A DNA stretch of 64,000 nt from Fervidobacterium pennivorans DSM 9078 (GCF_000235405.2 NC_017095.1:496001-560000), one strand, 5' to 3'; shown: positions 28,776 to 38,548, counted from the first letter of the stretch. The notes: a model not told the origin generated them from the letters alone. Numbers and translations are program-made.

Positions 28776-29996
28776 GTGCGAGTCTTGGTTGTTAACTGTG
28801 GGAGCTCGTCGATAAAGTATCAGTTCCTTGATATGGATACAGAACAGGTACTGTGCAAGGGACTTGCGGAAAGAATAGGAATCCCAGGAAGCAGAATTGT
28901 TCACAAGAAAGATGAGCAAAAAGTTGTTATTGAAAAGCCAATGAAAGACCATGAAGACGCTCTCAAATATGTACTTGAACTGATAGTTGACGAAAAGGTC
29001 GGAGGAGTAAAAGACTTGAGTGAAATTGATGCGGTTGGTCACAGAGTTGTCCATGGTGGAGAAAAGTTCTCAGGCTCAGTTTTGATTGATGACGAAGTGA
29101 TGAGAGCACTCGAAGAATATTCGTACCTTGCTCCACTCCACAACCCACCGAACATAATGGGTATAAGAGCTATGATGAAACTTTTGCCAGGAGTTCCAAA
29201 CGTTGCAGTCTTTGATACAGCATTCCATTCAAAGATGCCAGCAAAAGCGTATCTTTACGCAATACCCTATGAATACTACAAGAAATACAAAATCAGAAGG
29301 TATGGTTTCCATGGAACAAGCCATAGGTATGTATCAAAAAGAACTGCAGAAATCCTGGGACTTGATTATCAGAAATCCAAAATCATAACAGTTCATCTCG
29401 GCAACGGAGCATCCGTAGCAGCTGTTATGAATGGTCACAGTATTGACACATCGATGGGGTTTACTCCACTTGAAGGATTGGTAATGGGAACGAGAAGCGG
29501 AGACATTGACCCATCAATTGTGACATTCCTTATGGAAAAAGAAGGCTTGACTGCCGAAGAGGTTTATACAATTCTTAACAAAAAAAGTGGAGTACTTGGC
29601 TTAACAGATGGTTTCAGCTCAGATATGAGAGATATAGAAGACAAAGCACTTGAGGGCGACCCAGTTTGCAGACTTGCCCTGGACATTTACGAATACAGAA
29701 TTGCAAAGTATATCGGCGCTTACGTGGCTGCAATGAACGGTGTTGATGCAATAGCATTTACAGCAGGTGTCGGTGAAAACTCCCCAATAACAAGGAAAGA
29801 AGTTTGTGAAAACTACCTTGGTTACCTCGGCATAAAGATAGATGATGAGAAAAACAATGTGAAGGGTGAAGAAAGGATTATAACAACACCAGATTCAAAA
29901 GTAAAAGTTCTCGTAGTTCCAACAAACGAAGAGCTCATGATAGCAAGAGATACTAAAGAGATTATAGAAAAAGGTTTAAGGCAGTTGGAATACTAA
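28776..29996 (+). CDS. ackA: Acetate kinase
   Basis: ATP-forming step of fermentation: acetyl phosphate plus ADP gives acetate and ATP. Family blocks: [14 protein letters not shown] at the start, [37 protein letters not shown] and [20 protein letters not shown] (given as blocks). 406 residues is normal. GTG start at 28776 behind GAGGAGGGA. Sits with fba as an energy-metabolism pair. Confidence 0.96.
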   Translation: MRVLVVNCGSSSIKYQFLDMDTEQVLCKGLAERIGIPGSRIVHKKDEQKVVIEKPMKDHEDALKYVLELIVDEKVGGVKDLSEIDAVGHRVVHGGEKFSGSVLIDDEVMRALEEYSYLAPLHNPPNIMGIRAMMKLLPGVPNVAVFDTAFHSKMPAKAYLYAIPYEYYKKYKIRRYGFHGTSHRYVSKRTAEILGLDYQKSKIITVHLGNGASVAAVMNGHSIDTSMGFTPLEGLVMGTRSGDIDPSIVTFLMEKEGLTAEEVYTILNKKSGVLGLTDGFSSDMRDIEDKALEGDPVCRLALDIYEYRIAKYIGAYVAAMNGVDAIAFTAGVGENSPITRKEVCENYLGYLGIKIDDEKNNVKGEERIITTPDSKVKVLVVPTNEELMIARDTKEIIEKGLRQLEY

Positions 29997-30027
29997 AAAC
30001 TGAAGTTCTCTAAACTAAAATTTGCGG

Positions 30028-30033
30028 TATAAT
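30028..30033 (+). promoter_or_regulatory. Possible -10 element upstream of a hairpin and fliH
   Basis: TATAAT at 30028-30033 (GCGGTATAATATATAT). No convincing -35 is present. A transcript from here would meet the hairpin at 30053 within about 15-20 bases. Confidence 0.35.
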
Positions 30034-30052
30034 ATATATCGGTGACTTGGAA

Positions 30053-30086
30053 ATGTTGGGCACTTACTCAAGTGCCCAACATTCTT
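30053..30086 (+). terminator. Terminator or attenuator between ackA and fliH
   Basis: A 13-bp perfect stem, ATGTTGGGCACTT / AAGTGCCCAACAT with loop ACTC, followed by TCTTTT. It ends ackA transcription and may also limit transcripts entering fliH. Confidence 0.85.
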
Positions 30087-30128
30087 TTAAAAAACAACGA
30101 AGTAAATTTAGTAAAGAAGGTGAATAAA

Positions 30129-30836
30129 TTGATAATAAAGAAGCGCTATGTTTATCTTGACGCACCATTGAAGATAGAAAACAAAGAGGCAACTTCCACT
30201 ACCACTGAAGAACAAGTAGAACAAACTAAGGAAAAAGAAAAACAACTCCTTGAAATCGTGGCTAAAGCAAATCGTGAAGCCGAACAGATTGTTTTGGAAG
30301 CGCAAAATCAAGCGCAACAAATACTTTTGCAAGCCCAGGAAGAGTACAATAGAATTATCGAAGAAGCAAATCAGAAAGCACTTGTCATTACCAAAGAGGC
30401 AGAGCAGAGTGCTCAGAGCATGCTCACGAATTTACAAAATCAGATACAGTATTTGCTTGAAAGTTTTGAACAACAGCTCGATATTTTCTACAATGAATAT
30501 TGTGAGAAGCTAACATCTATTTCGCTCGTGCTCATTGAAAAGTTTTTAGAAAAGAACATAGACCCTGAGGTTGCAAAAAGAAAAATAGAAAAGATTCTTA
30601 CACACCTTGCAGGTTCAACAAAGGTTAAAATTCATATTAATCCGAAGGATGCAAAGCTTATAAGTGAAGAAACGTTAGAATATGCAAAATCAAAAGGTTA
30701 CGAGATAGTATTGAACGACAATGTGGAACACGGTGTTATTGCCGAAACCGAGCTTGGAACAATTGATGCAACTTTGAAATTTCAATTCGCATTACTGGAA
30801 GAGATTTTCGACGAAGTATTTAAAAAAGAGGAATGA
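30129..30836 (+). CDS. fliH: Flagellar assembly protein FliH
   Basis: Regulator/stator of the flagellar export ATPase. A long charged and glutamine-rich helix (residues about 35-130, with repeats such as EAEQIVLEAQNQAQQILLQA) leads to a compact C-terminal domain, the FliH/V-ATPase subunit E-like plan. Start taken at TTG 30129 behind AAGAAGGTGA, giving 235 residues starting with IIKKRYVYLDAP; the longer frame to 30042 runs through the terminator hairpin and has no SD. fliI follows 28 bases later. Confidence 0.85.
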   Translation: MIIKKRYVYLDAPLKIENKEATSTTTEEQVEQTKEKEKQLLEIVAKANREAEQIVLEAQNQAQQILLQAQEEYNRIIEEANQKALVITKEAEQSAQSMLTNLQNQIQYLLESFEQQLDIFYNEYCEKLTSISLVLIEKFLEKNIDPEVAKRKIEKILTHLAGSTKVKIHINPKDAKLISEETLEYAKSKGYEIVLNDNVEHGVIAETELGTIDATLKFQFALLEEIFDEVFKKEE

Positions 30837-30864
30837 AAAATTGCCATGAGGGGATAAGAACATT

Positions 30865-32208
30865 ATGACCAATAAAAACGTTAATTTTAAGAAGTGTAAT
30901 TCATTTAAGTTGATGGAACTATTCGAGGAAAAGGTTAAAGAAATAAATCCATATGAATACATCGGAGAGGTCCAAAAAGTCATAGGCCTTACAATAGAAT
31001 CGAAAGGTCCAGATGCAGCCTACGGAGAACTTTGTAAAATCATAGTAGGCAATAAAAAGGCGCTTGCTGAAGTCGTCGGATTTAAAGAAGATATGACAGT
31101 ATTAATGCCATTAGAAGACATAACAGGTTTGAAAAAAGGTTGTGAGGTCATAAAAACTAACAAGACCGTAAGCATACCTGTTGGTGAAGAATTGCGTGGA
31201 AGGGTTGTTGATGCACTTGGAAGACCTATAGATGGAAAAAGACTTGTACTTAGAGAGTATCGTCCCATTATAAACGAAGCCCCAAACCCACTTATTCGAA
31301 AAAGGATTTTAGAACCACTTCCGGTTGGTGTTCGTGCTATCGATGGCTTTATCACACTTGGAAAAGGACAAAGGATAGGTATCTTCGCTGGTAGTGGTGT
31401 TGGTAAGAGTACACTTCTTGGAATGATTGCAAGGAATACAATGGCTGACATAAACGTAATAGCGTTGATAGGAGAGCGTGGAAGGGAAGTTAGAGAATTT
31501 ATTGAGAAAGACTTGGGAGAAGAAGGTCTAAAACGTTCCGTTGTTGTAGTCTCAACATCAGACCAGCCTGCTTTGTTGAGAATCAAAGCCTTACTTACGG
31601 CAACGACTATAGCAGAGTATTTCCGAGATAAAGGCTATGCTGTTATGTTAATGGTTGACTCGTTAACAAGATGGGCGATGGCTCAACGTGAGGTTGGACT
31701 TGCTATTGGCGAACCACCTACAACACGAGGTTATCCCCCAAGCGTTTTTGCACAACTTCCTAAAATCCTCGAACGTGCTGGTAACTCTGACAAGGGTAGT
31801 ATAACTGGTATCTACACGGTTCTTGTTGAAGCTGATGATTTCAACGAGCCTATTTCCGATACTGTTCGTGGTATCGTTGACGGGCATATAATACTCTCTC
31901 GTCGCCTTGCTGAATCAAACCATTATCCGGCGATAGATGTACTCATGAGTGTTAGTCGTTTAATGACAGACATTGTAAAACCAGAACATCTTCATGCAGC
32001 ACGCTTGCTAAGAGATATAATGGCCACATACAATGACGCAAAAGACCTTATAGATGTTGGAGCATACAAAAAGGGAACAAATCCCAAGATAGATAAGGCT
32101 ATAGAACTCATTGACGAAATCAACAAGTTTCTTAGACAAGGTATTCATGAAAAGATGACGTTTGAAGATACTGTTGAGTATTTATTGTCCATCGCTAGAA
32201 AACTTTGA
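30865..32208 (+). CDS. fliI: Flagellum-specific ATPase FliI
   Basis: Hexameric ATPase of the flagellar type III export system, related to F1-beta. Walker A is FAGSGVGKST (GSGVGKST at 176-183), with LIGERGREVREF and the Walker B-like VMLMVDSLTRWAMAQREVG (in part). RGYPPSVFAQLPKILERAG is the family signature. 447 residues is normal. ATG 30865 follows GAGGGGAT. The fliHI pair is separated here from other flagellar genes. Confidence 0.95.
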   Translation: MTNKNVNFKKCNSFKLMELFEEKVKEINPYEYIGEVQKVIGLTIESKGPDAAYGELCKIIVGNKKALAEVVGFKEDMTVLMPLEDITGLKKGCEVIKTNKTVSIPVGEELRGRVVDALGRPIDGKRLVLREYRPIINEAPNPLIRKRILEPLPVGVRAIDGFITLGKGQRIGIFAGSGVGKSTLLGMIARNTMADINVIALIGERGREVREFIEKDLGEEGLKRSVVVVSTSDQPALLRIKALLTATTIAEYFRDKGYAVMLMVDSLTRWAMAQREVGLAIGEPPTTRGYPPSVFAQLPKILERAGNSDKGSITGIYTVLVEADDFNEPISDTVRGIVDGHIILSRRLAESNHYPAIDVLMSVSRLMTDIVKPEHLHAARLLRDIMATYNDAKDLIDVGAYKKGTNPKIDKAIELIDEINKFLRQGIHEKMTFEDTVEYLLSIARKL

Positions 32209-32227
32209 TATTTAGGGTGGTAACGTT

Positions 32228-32986
32228 ATGGACTTTGATAAACTGATTGAAAAGTTCTCCGAAGAGCTCAAGAAATCAAAGTTTGTTGTTGCACTCACCG
32301 GTGCAGGTGTCAGTGTTCCCAGTGGAATACCGGACTTTAGAAGTCCAAATGGGCTTTACGCGAAATATGGTCAGGATATCTTTGAAATCGATGAGTTTTA
32401 CAGAAATCCAGATAGGTTTTACAATTTTGCAAGGGAAGGTCTTATACCTATGTTGTCAGCACAACCAAATATCGTTCACAACATGCTGGCAAGGCTGGAA
32501 GAAGCGGGAATATTGAAAGGGGTCATAACTCAGAACATCGATGGTTTGCACCAAAAAGCAGGCAGTAGGAATGTTGCAGAAATTCATGGAAGTGTTAGAG
32601 TTTGGAACTGTTTGAAATGTGCTAAACGTTACGAAATCCTTGATGATAAGCAAAGAGAGTTTCTGTTATCTACCAATTTCAGATGCTCTTGTGGCGGTTT
32701 GCTAAAGCCAGATATAACTTTCTTTGGTGAAATATTACCTATGGATGAGTTTGCAAAAGCTCAGAAATGGGCAGAAAGTAGCGATTTGTTCCTAACTTTA
32801 GGCACCTCGCTCGTAGTTTATCCAGCTGCACAATTACCTATTCATGCTCTCAAAAATGGAGCTAAACTTGTAATTGTGAATAAAGGAGAGACACCTCTCG
32901 ATAGGTATGCAACATTTAAGTTTGATATTGACTTGATCGAATTTTCAAACAAGCTTCTTAAGGCACTTAACATTTCTTTGGATTGA
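32228..32986 (+). CDS. NAD-dependent protein deacylase (sirtuin)
   Basis: Sir2 family, 252 residues. NAD-binding segments GAGVSVPSGIPDFRSPNGLY and TQNIDGLHQKAG, catalytic His in EIHGSV, and four zinc cysteines in the pairs CLKCAKRYE and CSCGG, followed by KPDITFFGE and GTSLVVYPAA. The lack of the Tyr/Arg pair of SirT5-like desuccinylases in the visible substrate loop suggests deacetylase activity. ATG 32228 is preceded by AGGGTGGTAA. Only two bases separate its end from the convergent msrBA gene. Confidence 0.93.
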   Translation: MDFDKLIEKFSEELKKSKFVVALTGAGVSVPSGIPDFRSPNGLYAKYGQDIFEIDEFYRNPDRFYNFAREGLIPMLSAQPNIVHNMLARLEEAGILKGVITQNIDGLHQKAGSRNVAEIHGSVRVWNCLKCAKRYEILDDKQREFLLSTNFRCSCGGLLKPDITFFGEILPMDEFAKAQKWAESSDLFLTLGTSLVVYPAAQLPIHALKNGAKLVIVNKGETPLDRYATFKFDIDLIEFSNKLLKALNISLD

Positions 32987-32988
32987 AT

Positions 32989-33849
32989 TCAGAATATCTT
33001 TCGCCTGTAATGACAATACGGCACTTTTCCTGTTTTCTCATAATAATCTTGGTGATAATTTTCAGCAAGCCAAAATGTCGAAGCTTTCCTAAGCAGAGTT
33101 GCAACCTTGTATCGTTTCTTTAGTTCTTCTATTATCTTTTCAGCAATTTCTTTTTGTCTCTCATTTGTGTAGAATATGGCACTTTTGTATTGCTCACCAA
33201 TATCAGGTCCTTGCCCGTTTTCTTGTGTGAAGTCGTGAATTTCAAAGAAATACTTTACCAGTTGTTCCTCGTTTATTAAGTTTGGAACGAATATGACCTC
33301 TACGGTTTCCAAATGTCCTGTCAATCCGGTACATACTTGTTCGTATGTTGGATTGGGCCAACGTCCACCCATGTAGCCGACTCTTGTATCCACAACCCCA
33401 TGGAGTTGTTTGAAAAGATGTTCAACGCCCCAGAAACAGCCACCAGCGAAAAACATTCTATCGATAGGTGGTTTTTGCCCTTCTGGTATAAACTTCAAAG
33501 AGACTGAATTCACGCAGTGCCTGACATTCTTTTTTGTGAACCCTTCTCCATAAAAGATATGTCCCAGATGAACACCGCAACAGGCACAAATAATTTCCGT
33601 CCTTATTCCGTCCTTATCGATTTGCTTAAATATCGCACCAGGAATCTCATCATCAAATGCTGGCCAACCACATCCAGAGTGGAATTTATCAGAAGAATTG
33701 TATAGTGGTATTCCGCAATTCTTACACACGTAAATGCCTTTTTCGAAATGGTTTTCGTATTCTCCAGAAAATGGTGGTTCGGTGCCTTTTTCAAAAAGCA
33801 CGAATCTTTCAAATTCGCTTAGTTCCAGGTTGATGATTTTCTTTTTCAT
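32989..33849 (-). CDS. msrBA: Fused peptide methionine sulfoxide reductase MsrB-MsrA
   Basis: Two repair enzymes in one 286-residue chain. MsrB comes first (about 1-130): zinc pairs CKNCG and CACCG, SGCGWPAF, and the catalytic Cys in RHCVNS. MsrA follows (about 131-286): FFAGGCFWGVEHLF with its nucleophile Cys, then GYMGG and DFTQENGQGPDIGEQY. Together they reduce both R- and S-methionine sulfoxide. No signal peptide, so cytoplasmic. The B-then-A order is less common than A-then-B. ATG 33849 with SD GAGAGGAAAAAG. Confidence 0.93.
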   Translation of the reverse strand: MKKKIINLELSEFERFVLFEKGTEPPFSGEYENHFEKGIYVCKNCGIPLYNSSDKFHSGCGWPAFDDEIPGAIFKQIDKDGIRTEIICACCGVHLGHIFYGEGFTKKNVRHCVNSVSLKFIPEGQKPPIDRMFFAGGCFWGVEHLFKQLHGVVDTRVGYMGGRWPNPTYEQVCTGLTGHLETVEVIFVPNLINEEQLVKYFFEIHDFTQENGQGPDIGEQYKSAIFYTNERQKEIAEKIIEELKKRYKVATLLRKASTFWLAENYHQDYYEKTGKVPYCHYRRKIF

Positions 33850-33887
33850 ACTTTTTCCTCTCTTTACGCTTTCTTACTTATTACCAA

Positions 33888-34703
33888 TTACCAAGGAACT
33901 CGACCGGGAGCAAACCTTCTTTCGAGAGCTTTTTTGGCTTCCAAAATAACAAACTCATCGCTTGAGTAGACAACAACACCGGTGGTTGCAAATGGCTTGT
34001 TTATATGTATTTCGCCCTGACTAATATAAATAACTGAGTTAACCAAGACAGCTTTTCTCAAAGTTTCGAGTTCCGGAGGCTTAATAGACCAATACAACTT
34101 TGCTGGCACACCGTTTAAGAATAAAAAACCATCCTTATCTTTTGTGATAAAAAGTGCTGAATATCCAAGGTTGCGTAGTAAATTTGCTTTCCCTTCGTCT
34201 TCAACTAATACCGGATATGTGAGTCTACGTGTCACGAGTGACGAGATCAAATTTACGTCGATTTTCCCTCTTGCATCAAAAATAGGAATTACTCCCGCAA
34301 TGGAAAGACCAGTAGAGAACTTTTCATATATATCGGCAGTTATATAGGGAGACTTGTGCACTCTGTAAAAATAATCTTCGTCATCCACACTTAACGTATC
34401 AAGTGGACCAACAAGATAATAAGAAAATCCTTTGGATTTTACATACCATCCGACATATTTGCCAACGTCTTGGGCAAGTAGAGTATTTCCAAGACTTCCA
34501 AGTGTCAATAAACTTATATCTTCAATAATTTCTTCTAACCTTTGCGTGCAAATCAAACTAGCTTGAACTTTCAACGGCCATAATCTATTTAGATTAGTTG
34601 ATGTTTCCACGTTAGTTGGAAGATTCAATGCCCCGAAGATACTCAGGGAAAAGGCGAACAAAACTATAAAGAACACCATTTTCTTCATTAGATTTACTAA
34701 CAA
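33888..34703 (-). CDS. Secreted GH3-like protein, probably not catalytic
   Basis: A 271-residue protein with a signal peptide (MKKMVFFIVLFAFSLSIFGA). The segment GWYVKSKGFSYYLVGPLDTL then YFYRVHKSPYITADIYEKF and AGVIPIFDARG resembles the N-terminal barrel of NagZ/GH3 beta-N-acetylhexosaminidases, but the usual KHFPGHG stretch is replaced by PIFDARG and no SDxxxM nucleophile motif is seen. It may be a divergent or inactive relative; this is inference from pattern only. TTG 34703 follows GAGGTGG. Its 5' end overlaps the upstream HAD gene by about 90 bases. Confidence 0.55.
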   Translation of the reverse strand: MLVNLMKKMVFFIVLFAFSLSIFGALNLPTNVETSTNLNRLWPLKVQASLICTQRLEEIIEDISLLTLGSLGNTLLAQDVGKYVGWYVKSKGFSYYLVGPLDTLSVDDEDYFYRVHKSPYITADIYEKFSTGLSIAGVIPIFDARGKIDVNLISSLVTRRLTYPVLVEDEGKANLLRNLGYSALFITKDKDGFLFLNGVPAKLYWSIKPPELETLRKAVLVNSVIYISQGEIHINKPFATTGVVVYSSDEFVILEAKKALERRFAPGRVPW

Positions 34704-35457
34704 AATCCGCCACCTCTTTTAACTTGTCTACGGCGTTTTCAACGGCAACTTTTGTACCTGCAACTTCGAACATATAAATATCATTCTCGTTGTCCCCAAA
34801 AACAACAGTGTTCTTAAGGTCGAAGCCCAAATAATCCGCTAAAAACTTAAGGGCATTACCTTTATTAGCATCAGCAGGGACAATATCCAAAAAGATTGGA
34901 AAACTCTTGAAAACATTCGCTCTTCCATCCACAATTTCTTTGAGAGGTTCGATTAAGTTGTCCAGAATACCTTGCTCGGCAATCGCTAACATTTTTATCG
35001 GTGGATGTTCGATTGCTTTTAAGTCATTAACTACGTAGTAAGGAACGTCCGCATGTTTTGCATATAACTTTATTTCTTCGTTGTCTTTTTCGCTGTAAAG
35101 CTTATCATCGACATATGTTTGAACGTGGATGTTCCTTTGCCTGAGAAAGCCTATAACCTTGTGTACTGTTTCCATATCTAATGTTTTCTCATAAATAAAA
35201 CCTACGTTTGGAACGTATACAACCGCTCCATTGTAGGAAATTATTGGGAAGATATCCTCACCAAAAACATTTTCCAATAACTTTTTAGCAGATATATGCA
35301 TTCGTCCAGTTGCAAAAATTACATTATCACCGTTTTCAAGGATGTTTAGTATCAATTGCTTCGTTTCTTGTGGAAATTCATTTTTAGAATTCAGCACGGT
35401 TCCGTCCAGGTCAAAGACGAAAGTTTTCGCATTTTTTAGTTTTCGAATATTACTCAA
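34612..35457 (-). CDS. Cof-type HAD-superfamily phosphatase
   Basis: HAD hydrolase of the Cof/type IIB group, 281 residues. Motif I FDLDGTVLNS with both aspartates, motif II FATGR, Lys in ADANKGNAL, and motif IV FGDNENDIYMF; a large alpha/beta cap lies between (about 85-190). Such enzymes dephosphorylate sugar phosphates, nucleotides or pyridoxal phosphate. TTG start at 35457 behind GGAGGGAAG. Its 3' end overlaps the GH3-like gene, so the two are coupled. Confidence 0.88.
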   Translation of the reverse strand: MSNIRKLKNAKTFVFDLDGTVLNSKNEFPQETKQLILNILENGDNVIFATGRMHISAKKLLENVFGEDIFPIISYNGAVVYVPNVGFIYEKTLDMETVHKVIGFLRQRNIHVQTYVDDKLYSEKDNEEIKLYAKHADVPYYVVNDLKAIEHPPIKMLAIAEQGILDNLIEPLKEIVDGRANVFKSFPIFLDIVPADANKGNALKFLADYLGFDLKNTVVFGDNENDIYMFEVAGTKVAVENAVDKLKEVADFVSKSNEENGVLYSFVRLFPEYLRGIESSN

Positions 35458-35490
35458 CCTACTTCCCTCCGTTCCTTTCGTTTGTTACCT

Positions 35491-36330
35491 TTAATTCTCA
35501 TTTGTAAATTTTAACCAAGTTTTCCACAGCATCAGAAATTGTTCCTCACTGAGCTGCTCAGGTCTTGCACTTGATGGAATGTTTGCTTCTTGGATTATCA
35601 GTTCTAAAACATTCGTATCTTTAGTTATGGTTTTTAGATTATTGTATATCGTTTTTCTCTTTTGAGAGAAGCTATTGGAAACAAATCTCCAAAAAGATTC
35701 AAGTTGTGAACCATCTGCAAATGGGAAAGGTTCTTTCCTTGTAATTTTCAAAACAACACTATCTACTTCCGGATTTGGCACAAATGCACTTTTTGGAATC
35801 GTCAAAATTTTTTCTACGTTTGCAACCGTTTGGAGCACAACAGTTAGAAATCCTCTATTAGAGCTACCCGGTTTTTCTAGTAATCTTTCCCCAACTTCCT
35901 TTTGCATCATGATAAATAATGCTGAAAATGGTGTAAAAATAAGCCTTTTAAGTATGGGAGCGGTGATGTAATAGGGAATGTTCGAAACACATTTGTATCC
36001 ACTTGGAAGAAACGACAGGTCAAGTGCTAGGAAGTCGGAGAAAATTAGATGGACATTTGGAAATGTTAATAACCGTTCTTCAAGGATAGGCTTGAGCCTT
36101 TCATCTATTTCTATAGCGTAAACCGTTGCACCAGTCTCTGCCAGTGCAACGGTTAAAGTTCCAGCTCCCGCACCTATTTCAAGGACTGTGTCATTCTTGT
36201 TTACTTCTGATAATTCAACAATCTTTTTCGCAAAAACTTCGTTGGACAAAAAATTTTGACCCAAAGATTTTTTTAAAGTAATACCATATTTCTTCAAATA
36301 ATCAGAAGTTTTCAGCTGCAAATTCACCAT
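35491..36330 (-). CDS. rsmA: 16S rRNA dimethyladenosine transferase
   Basis: KsgA/RsmA dimethylates two adjacent adenosines near the 3' end of 16S rRNA and checks small-subunit assembly. SLGQNFL, the SAM-binding LEIGAGAGTLT, EIDERL and the catalytic NIPYYITAPIL are all present, as is the C-terminal helical domain. 279 residues. The start is not settled: ATG 36330 has AGAGG directly against it, while TTG 36321 would be 9 bases from that SD. Confidence 0.94.
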   Translation of the reverse strand: MVNLQLKTSDYLKKYGITLKKSLGQNFLSNEVFAKKIVELSEVNKNDTVLEIGAGAGTLTVALAETGATVYAIEIDERLKPILEERLLTFPNVHLIFSDFLALDLSFLPSGYKCVSNIPYYITAPILKRLIFTPFSALFIMMQKEVGERLLEKPGSSNRGFLTVVLQTVANVEKILTIPKSAFVPNPEVDSVVLKITRKEPFPFADGSQLESFWRFVSNSFSQKRKTIYNNLKTITKDTNVLELIIQEANIPSSARPEQLSEEQFLMLWKTWLKFTNEN

Positions 36331-36353
36331 CCTCTGAATTTACTTTGTTGCGA

Positions 36354-37079
36354 TTATTTTCCACTTTTCGGAGCATTTTGCGTATTTTTCATATTTTGTT
36401 GGTTTTGGTGCATTTGTGGCATTGTTGTTCCAGGTTTCTTTTCTGCCAATCGTTCTACCACAATTCCGTTATTGTATTCCATTCTTACGATACCCTTCTC
36501 GTCTGTTGTTATCTTTATTTCAGTTCCTTCGTAGCTGAGAACGTAAGAACGGTCAGATAGTCGTTTCAGCATTGCAATTCCTGATGCCTTGTCTGTCTTT
36601 GATGGATTGAAGAGTGCTTGTGGTATGAGTATTTGGAAACGTGGCTGAGGCATTCTCAATATCATTTCAAAATGAGGGATAATAAAGTTGTTATCTAATA
36701 AGACGATATTTGGTTCTGTGAATGTGAATGTTTTAACAGAGGGTGCTTTTGGATCATAATACGCGTATAGTGTTATTGTAGTTTTACCTGCTTTATTAAC
36801 ACCAAGTATTTTAGCAACCAACTCTCCGTTTGTCTTAAACGTTGCTTCGTAAACTTGGAAGAATCCGTTAGGACCATAAGCAGTTCTCGTTTCGATAGTA
36901 TATTTCTCACCGTACTGTATTTCACTAACACTTATCCATCCGTTTTTTGTATATTCAACTCGAATACGCCCAAGTTCCATGTTGTCAATACGCGCGATGT
37001 ATTCAACACCAAACGTTGTTGCAGAAATGACAAGTAGCAACATTCCAGCGTAAATTAACCCTACAATACGTTTTTTCAT
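36354..37079 (-). CDS. Secreted protein of unknown function
   Basis: A 241-residue exported protein: signal peptide MKKRIVGLIYAGMLLLVISA then TTFGVEY. The body is beta-rich (ARIDNMELGRIRVEYT, FTFTEPNIVLLDNNFIIPHF) and ends in a Gln/Asn/Met-rich tail (MPQMHQNQQNMKNTQN). The pattern of lipid-contacting strands resembles LolA-like or DUF-type periplasmic proteins, but I do not recognise it. Start at ATG 37079, 8 bases after GGAGG; the longer frame to 37103 has no SD. Between rsmA and miaB on the same strand. Confidence 0.65.
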   Translation of the reverse strand: MKKRIVGLIYAGMLLLVISATTFGVEYIARIDNMELGRIRVEYTKNGWISVSEIQYGEKYTIETRTAYGPNGFFQVYEATFKTNGELVAKILGVNKAGKTTITLYAYYDPKAPSVKTFTFTEPNIVLLDNNFIIPHFEMILRMPQPRFQILIPQALFNPSKTDKASGIAMLKRLSDRSYVLSYEGTEIKITTDEKGIVRMEYNNGIVVERLAEKKPGTTMPQMHQNQQNMKNTQNAPKSGK

Positions 37080-37150
37080 ATGATTCACCTCCAAGATAAT
37101 CATACAGGATAAACCTTAAAAAATCATTAGAATTTCGAATAATTCTTACC

Positions 37151-38443
37151 TCATTCCAGTACCTCTTCCACGGTTCCATACAACGGACCCGCTGTGATTT
37201 TTGTTACCTTTACTACAACGGTTTTTCCAATAAGTTCATGTGAACCTTCAAAAGAGATAATTTTGTTACGTATATCCCTTCCGTAAAATAGGCCATTCTT
37301 TGCTTGAGCCTCAACTATTACCTCAACTCTTTTGTCTTTGTAGGATTCATTTAACTCTCTGTTTATCATTTTCTGCAGATTCAACAAGTAAGACATTCTA
37401 CGGACCTTTGTCTTATATGGTACATCGTCTTTAAAATGTTTCCATGCAACAGTTCCTTCACGTGGAGAGTAAATAGCAAGGTTGAGTCTTTCAAATTTTA
37501 TATCTTTTACAAGTTTAACCGTCGCTTCAAAGTCCTCGTCAGTTTCTCCAGGGAAACCTACGATGATATCACTTGAGATAGAGGCATCCGGAACAATATT
37601 TCTTATGTTGTTTATCAAATCAATATATTCCTCACGAGTGTACCTTCTATTCATAGCTCTTAATATCTTATCACTTCCGTGCTGGACTGGGAGGTGTATG
37701 GATTTCGCAATCTTGGGATTTTCAACCATAGCTTGTGGTATTTCTAAAGAAAAGTCTGTAGGGTATGATGTCAAGAACCATAGTCGCTTAACTCCATCAA
37801 TTTGTGCTGTTTCTCTTAGCAATTTAGCTAATGATGTTCCGTCATTCAGGTCTTTTCCATACGCATCTACGTTTTGTCCAAGGAATGTGAATTCCTTGTA
37901 GCCTTTTTCAACTAATGTGCGTACTTCAAGTAATACACTTTCCATTGGTCTTGATTTTTCTCTACCTCTTGTATACGGCACTATACAGTAAGTACAAAAT
38001 CTGTTGCATCCGTATATGATGGTTATCCAGGCGTGGTGTTTTGAACTTCTGGTTTCCACCTTATGGTAATCAATCTCATCGAGTGTATCATCAAGATAAA
38101 TTTGTTTGGCACCATTTTTAGCATTCAAAACAGCTTCTGGGACTTTAGCAATCGCACGAGTTCCAATAACAAATGAAACACCTCTTTTAAAGAGGTTCTC
38201 TTTTTCTTTATCGGCAACACAGCCCATAATTCCTATTCTTTTCCCTTTTTTTCTGAGCTTTCCAATATGACTATAAACCTTATCTTCTGACTTCTTTCTT
38301 ACAGCACATGTATTGAGAATTACTATGTCAGCTTCATCCTCGCTATCAACAACTTCGAATCCTCCATCTAGAAGCAGTTGCTTAGCTATTTCCGTGTCGT
38401 TTTCATTCATCTGGCAACCGTATGTATAAATATGGACTTTCAT
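37151..38443 (-). CDS. miaB: tRNA-2-methylthio-N6-dimethylallyladenosine synthase
   Basis: Radical-SAM methylthiotransferase acting on i6A37 of tRNA. The N-terminal UPF0004 domain binds one [4Fe-4S] cluster (Cys10, Cys46, Cys75); the radical-SAM cluster is CNRFCTYC (Cys146, 150, 153); a C-terminal TRAM domain binds t[14 protein letters not shown] identifies the MiaB branch rather than RimO or MtaB. 430 residues. Start at ATG 38443, 6 bases after AAGGAGG; the frame extends to 38467 without an SD. Confidence 0.93.
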   Translation of the reverse strand: MKVHIYTYGCQMNENDTEIAKQLLLDGGFEVVDSEDEADIVILNTCAVRKKSEDKVYSHIGKLRKKGKRIGIMGCVADKEKENLFKRGVSFVIGTRAIAKVPEAVLNAKNGAKQIYLDDTLDEIDYHKVETRSSKHHAWITIIYGCNRFCTYCIVPYTRGREKSRPMESVLLEVRTLVEKGYKEFTFLGQNVDAYGKDLNDGTSLAKLLRETAQIDGVKRLWFLTSYPTDFSLEIPQAMVENPKIAKSIHLPVQHGSDKILRAMNRRYTREEYIDLINNIRNIVPDASISSDIIVGFPGETDEDFEATVKLVKDIKFERLNLAIYSPREGTVAWKHFKDDVPYKTKVRRMSYLLNLQKMINRELNESYKDKRVEVIVEAQAKNGLFYGRDIRNKIISFEGSHELIGKTVVVKVTKITAGPLYGTVEEVLE

Positions 38444-38494
38444 ACTGAACCTCCTTAAGATGCACATGTCATAGTTGTATATTTTCGTAAAGTA

Positions 38495-38522
38495 ATTATA
38501 CTTTATCTACTCAAAAATTCAA
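38495..38522 (-). promoter_or_regulatory. Promoter of miaB
   Basis: On the minus strand TTGAAT is followed after 16 bases by TATAAT (plus-strand ATTATA at 38495-38500), about 50 bases upstream of the miaB start. Confidence 0.6.
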
Positions 38523-38548
38523 TCTATGTGCACCAAGAAAGATAAAAA

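Noticed and set aside
31020-31586. 188-codon minus-strand ORF antisense to fliI
   Set aside because: Shadow of a strongly conserved gene; composition and lack of SD argue against coding.
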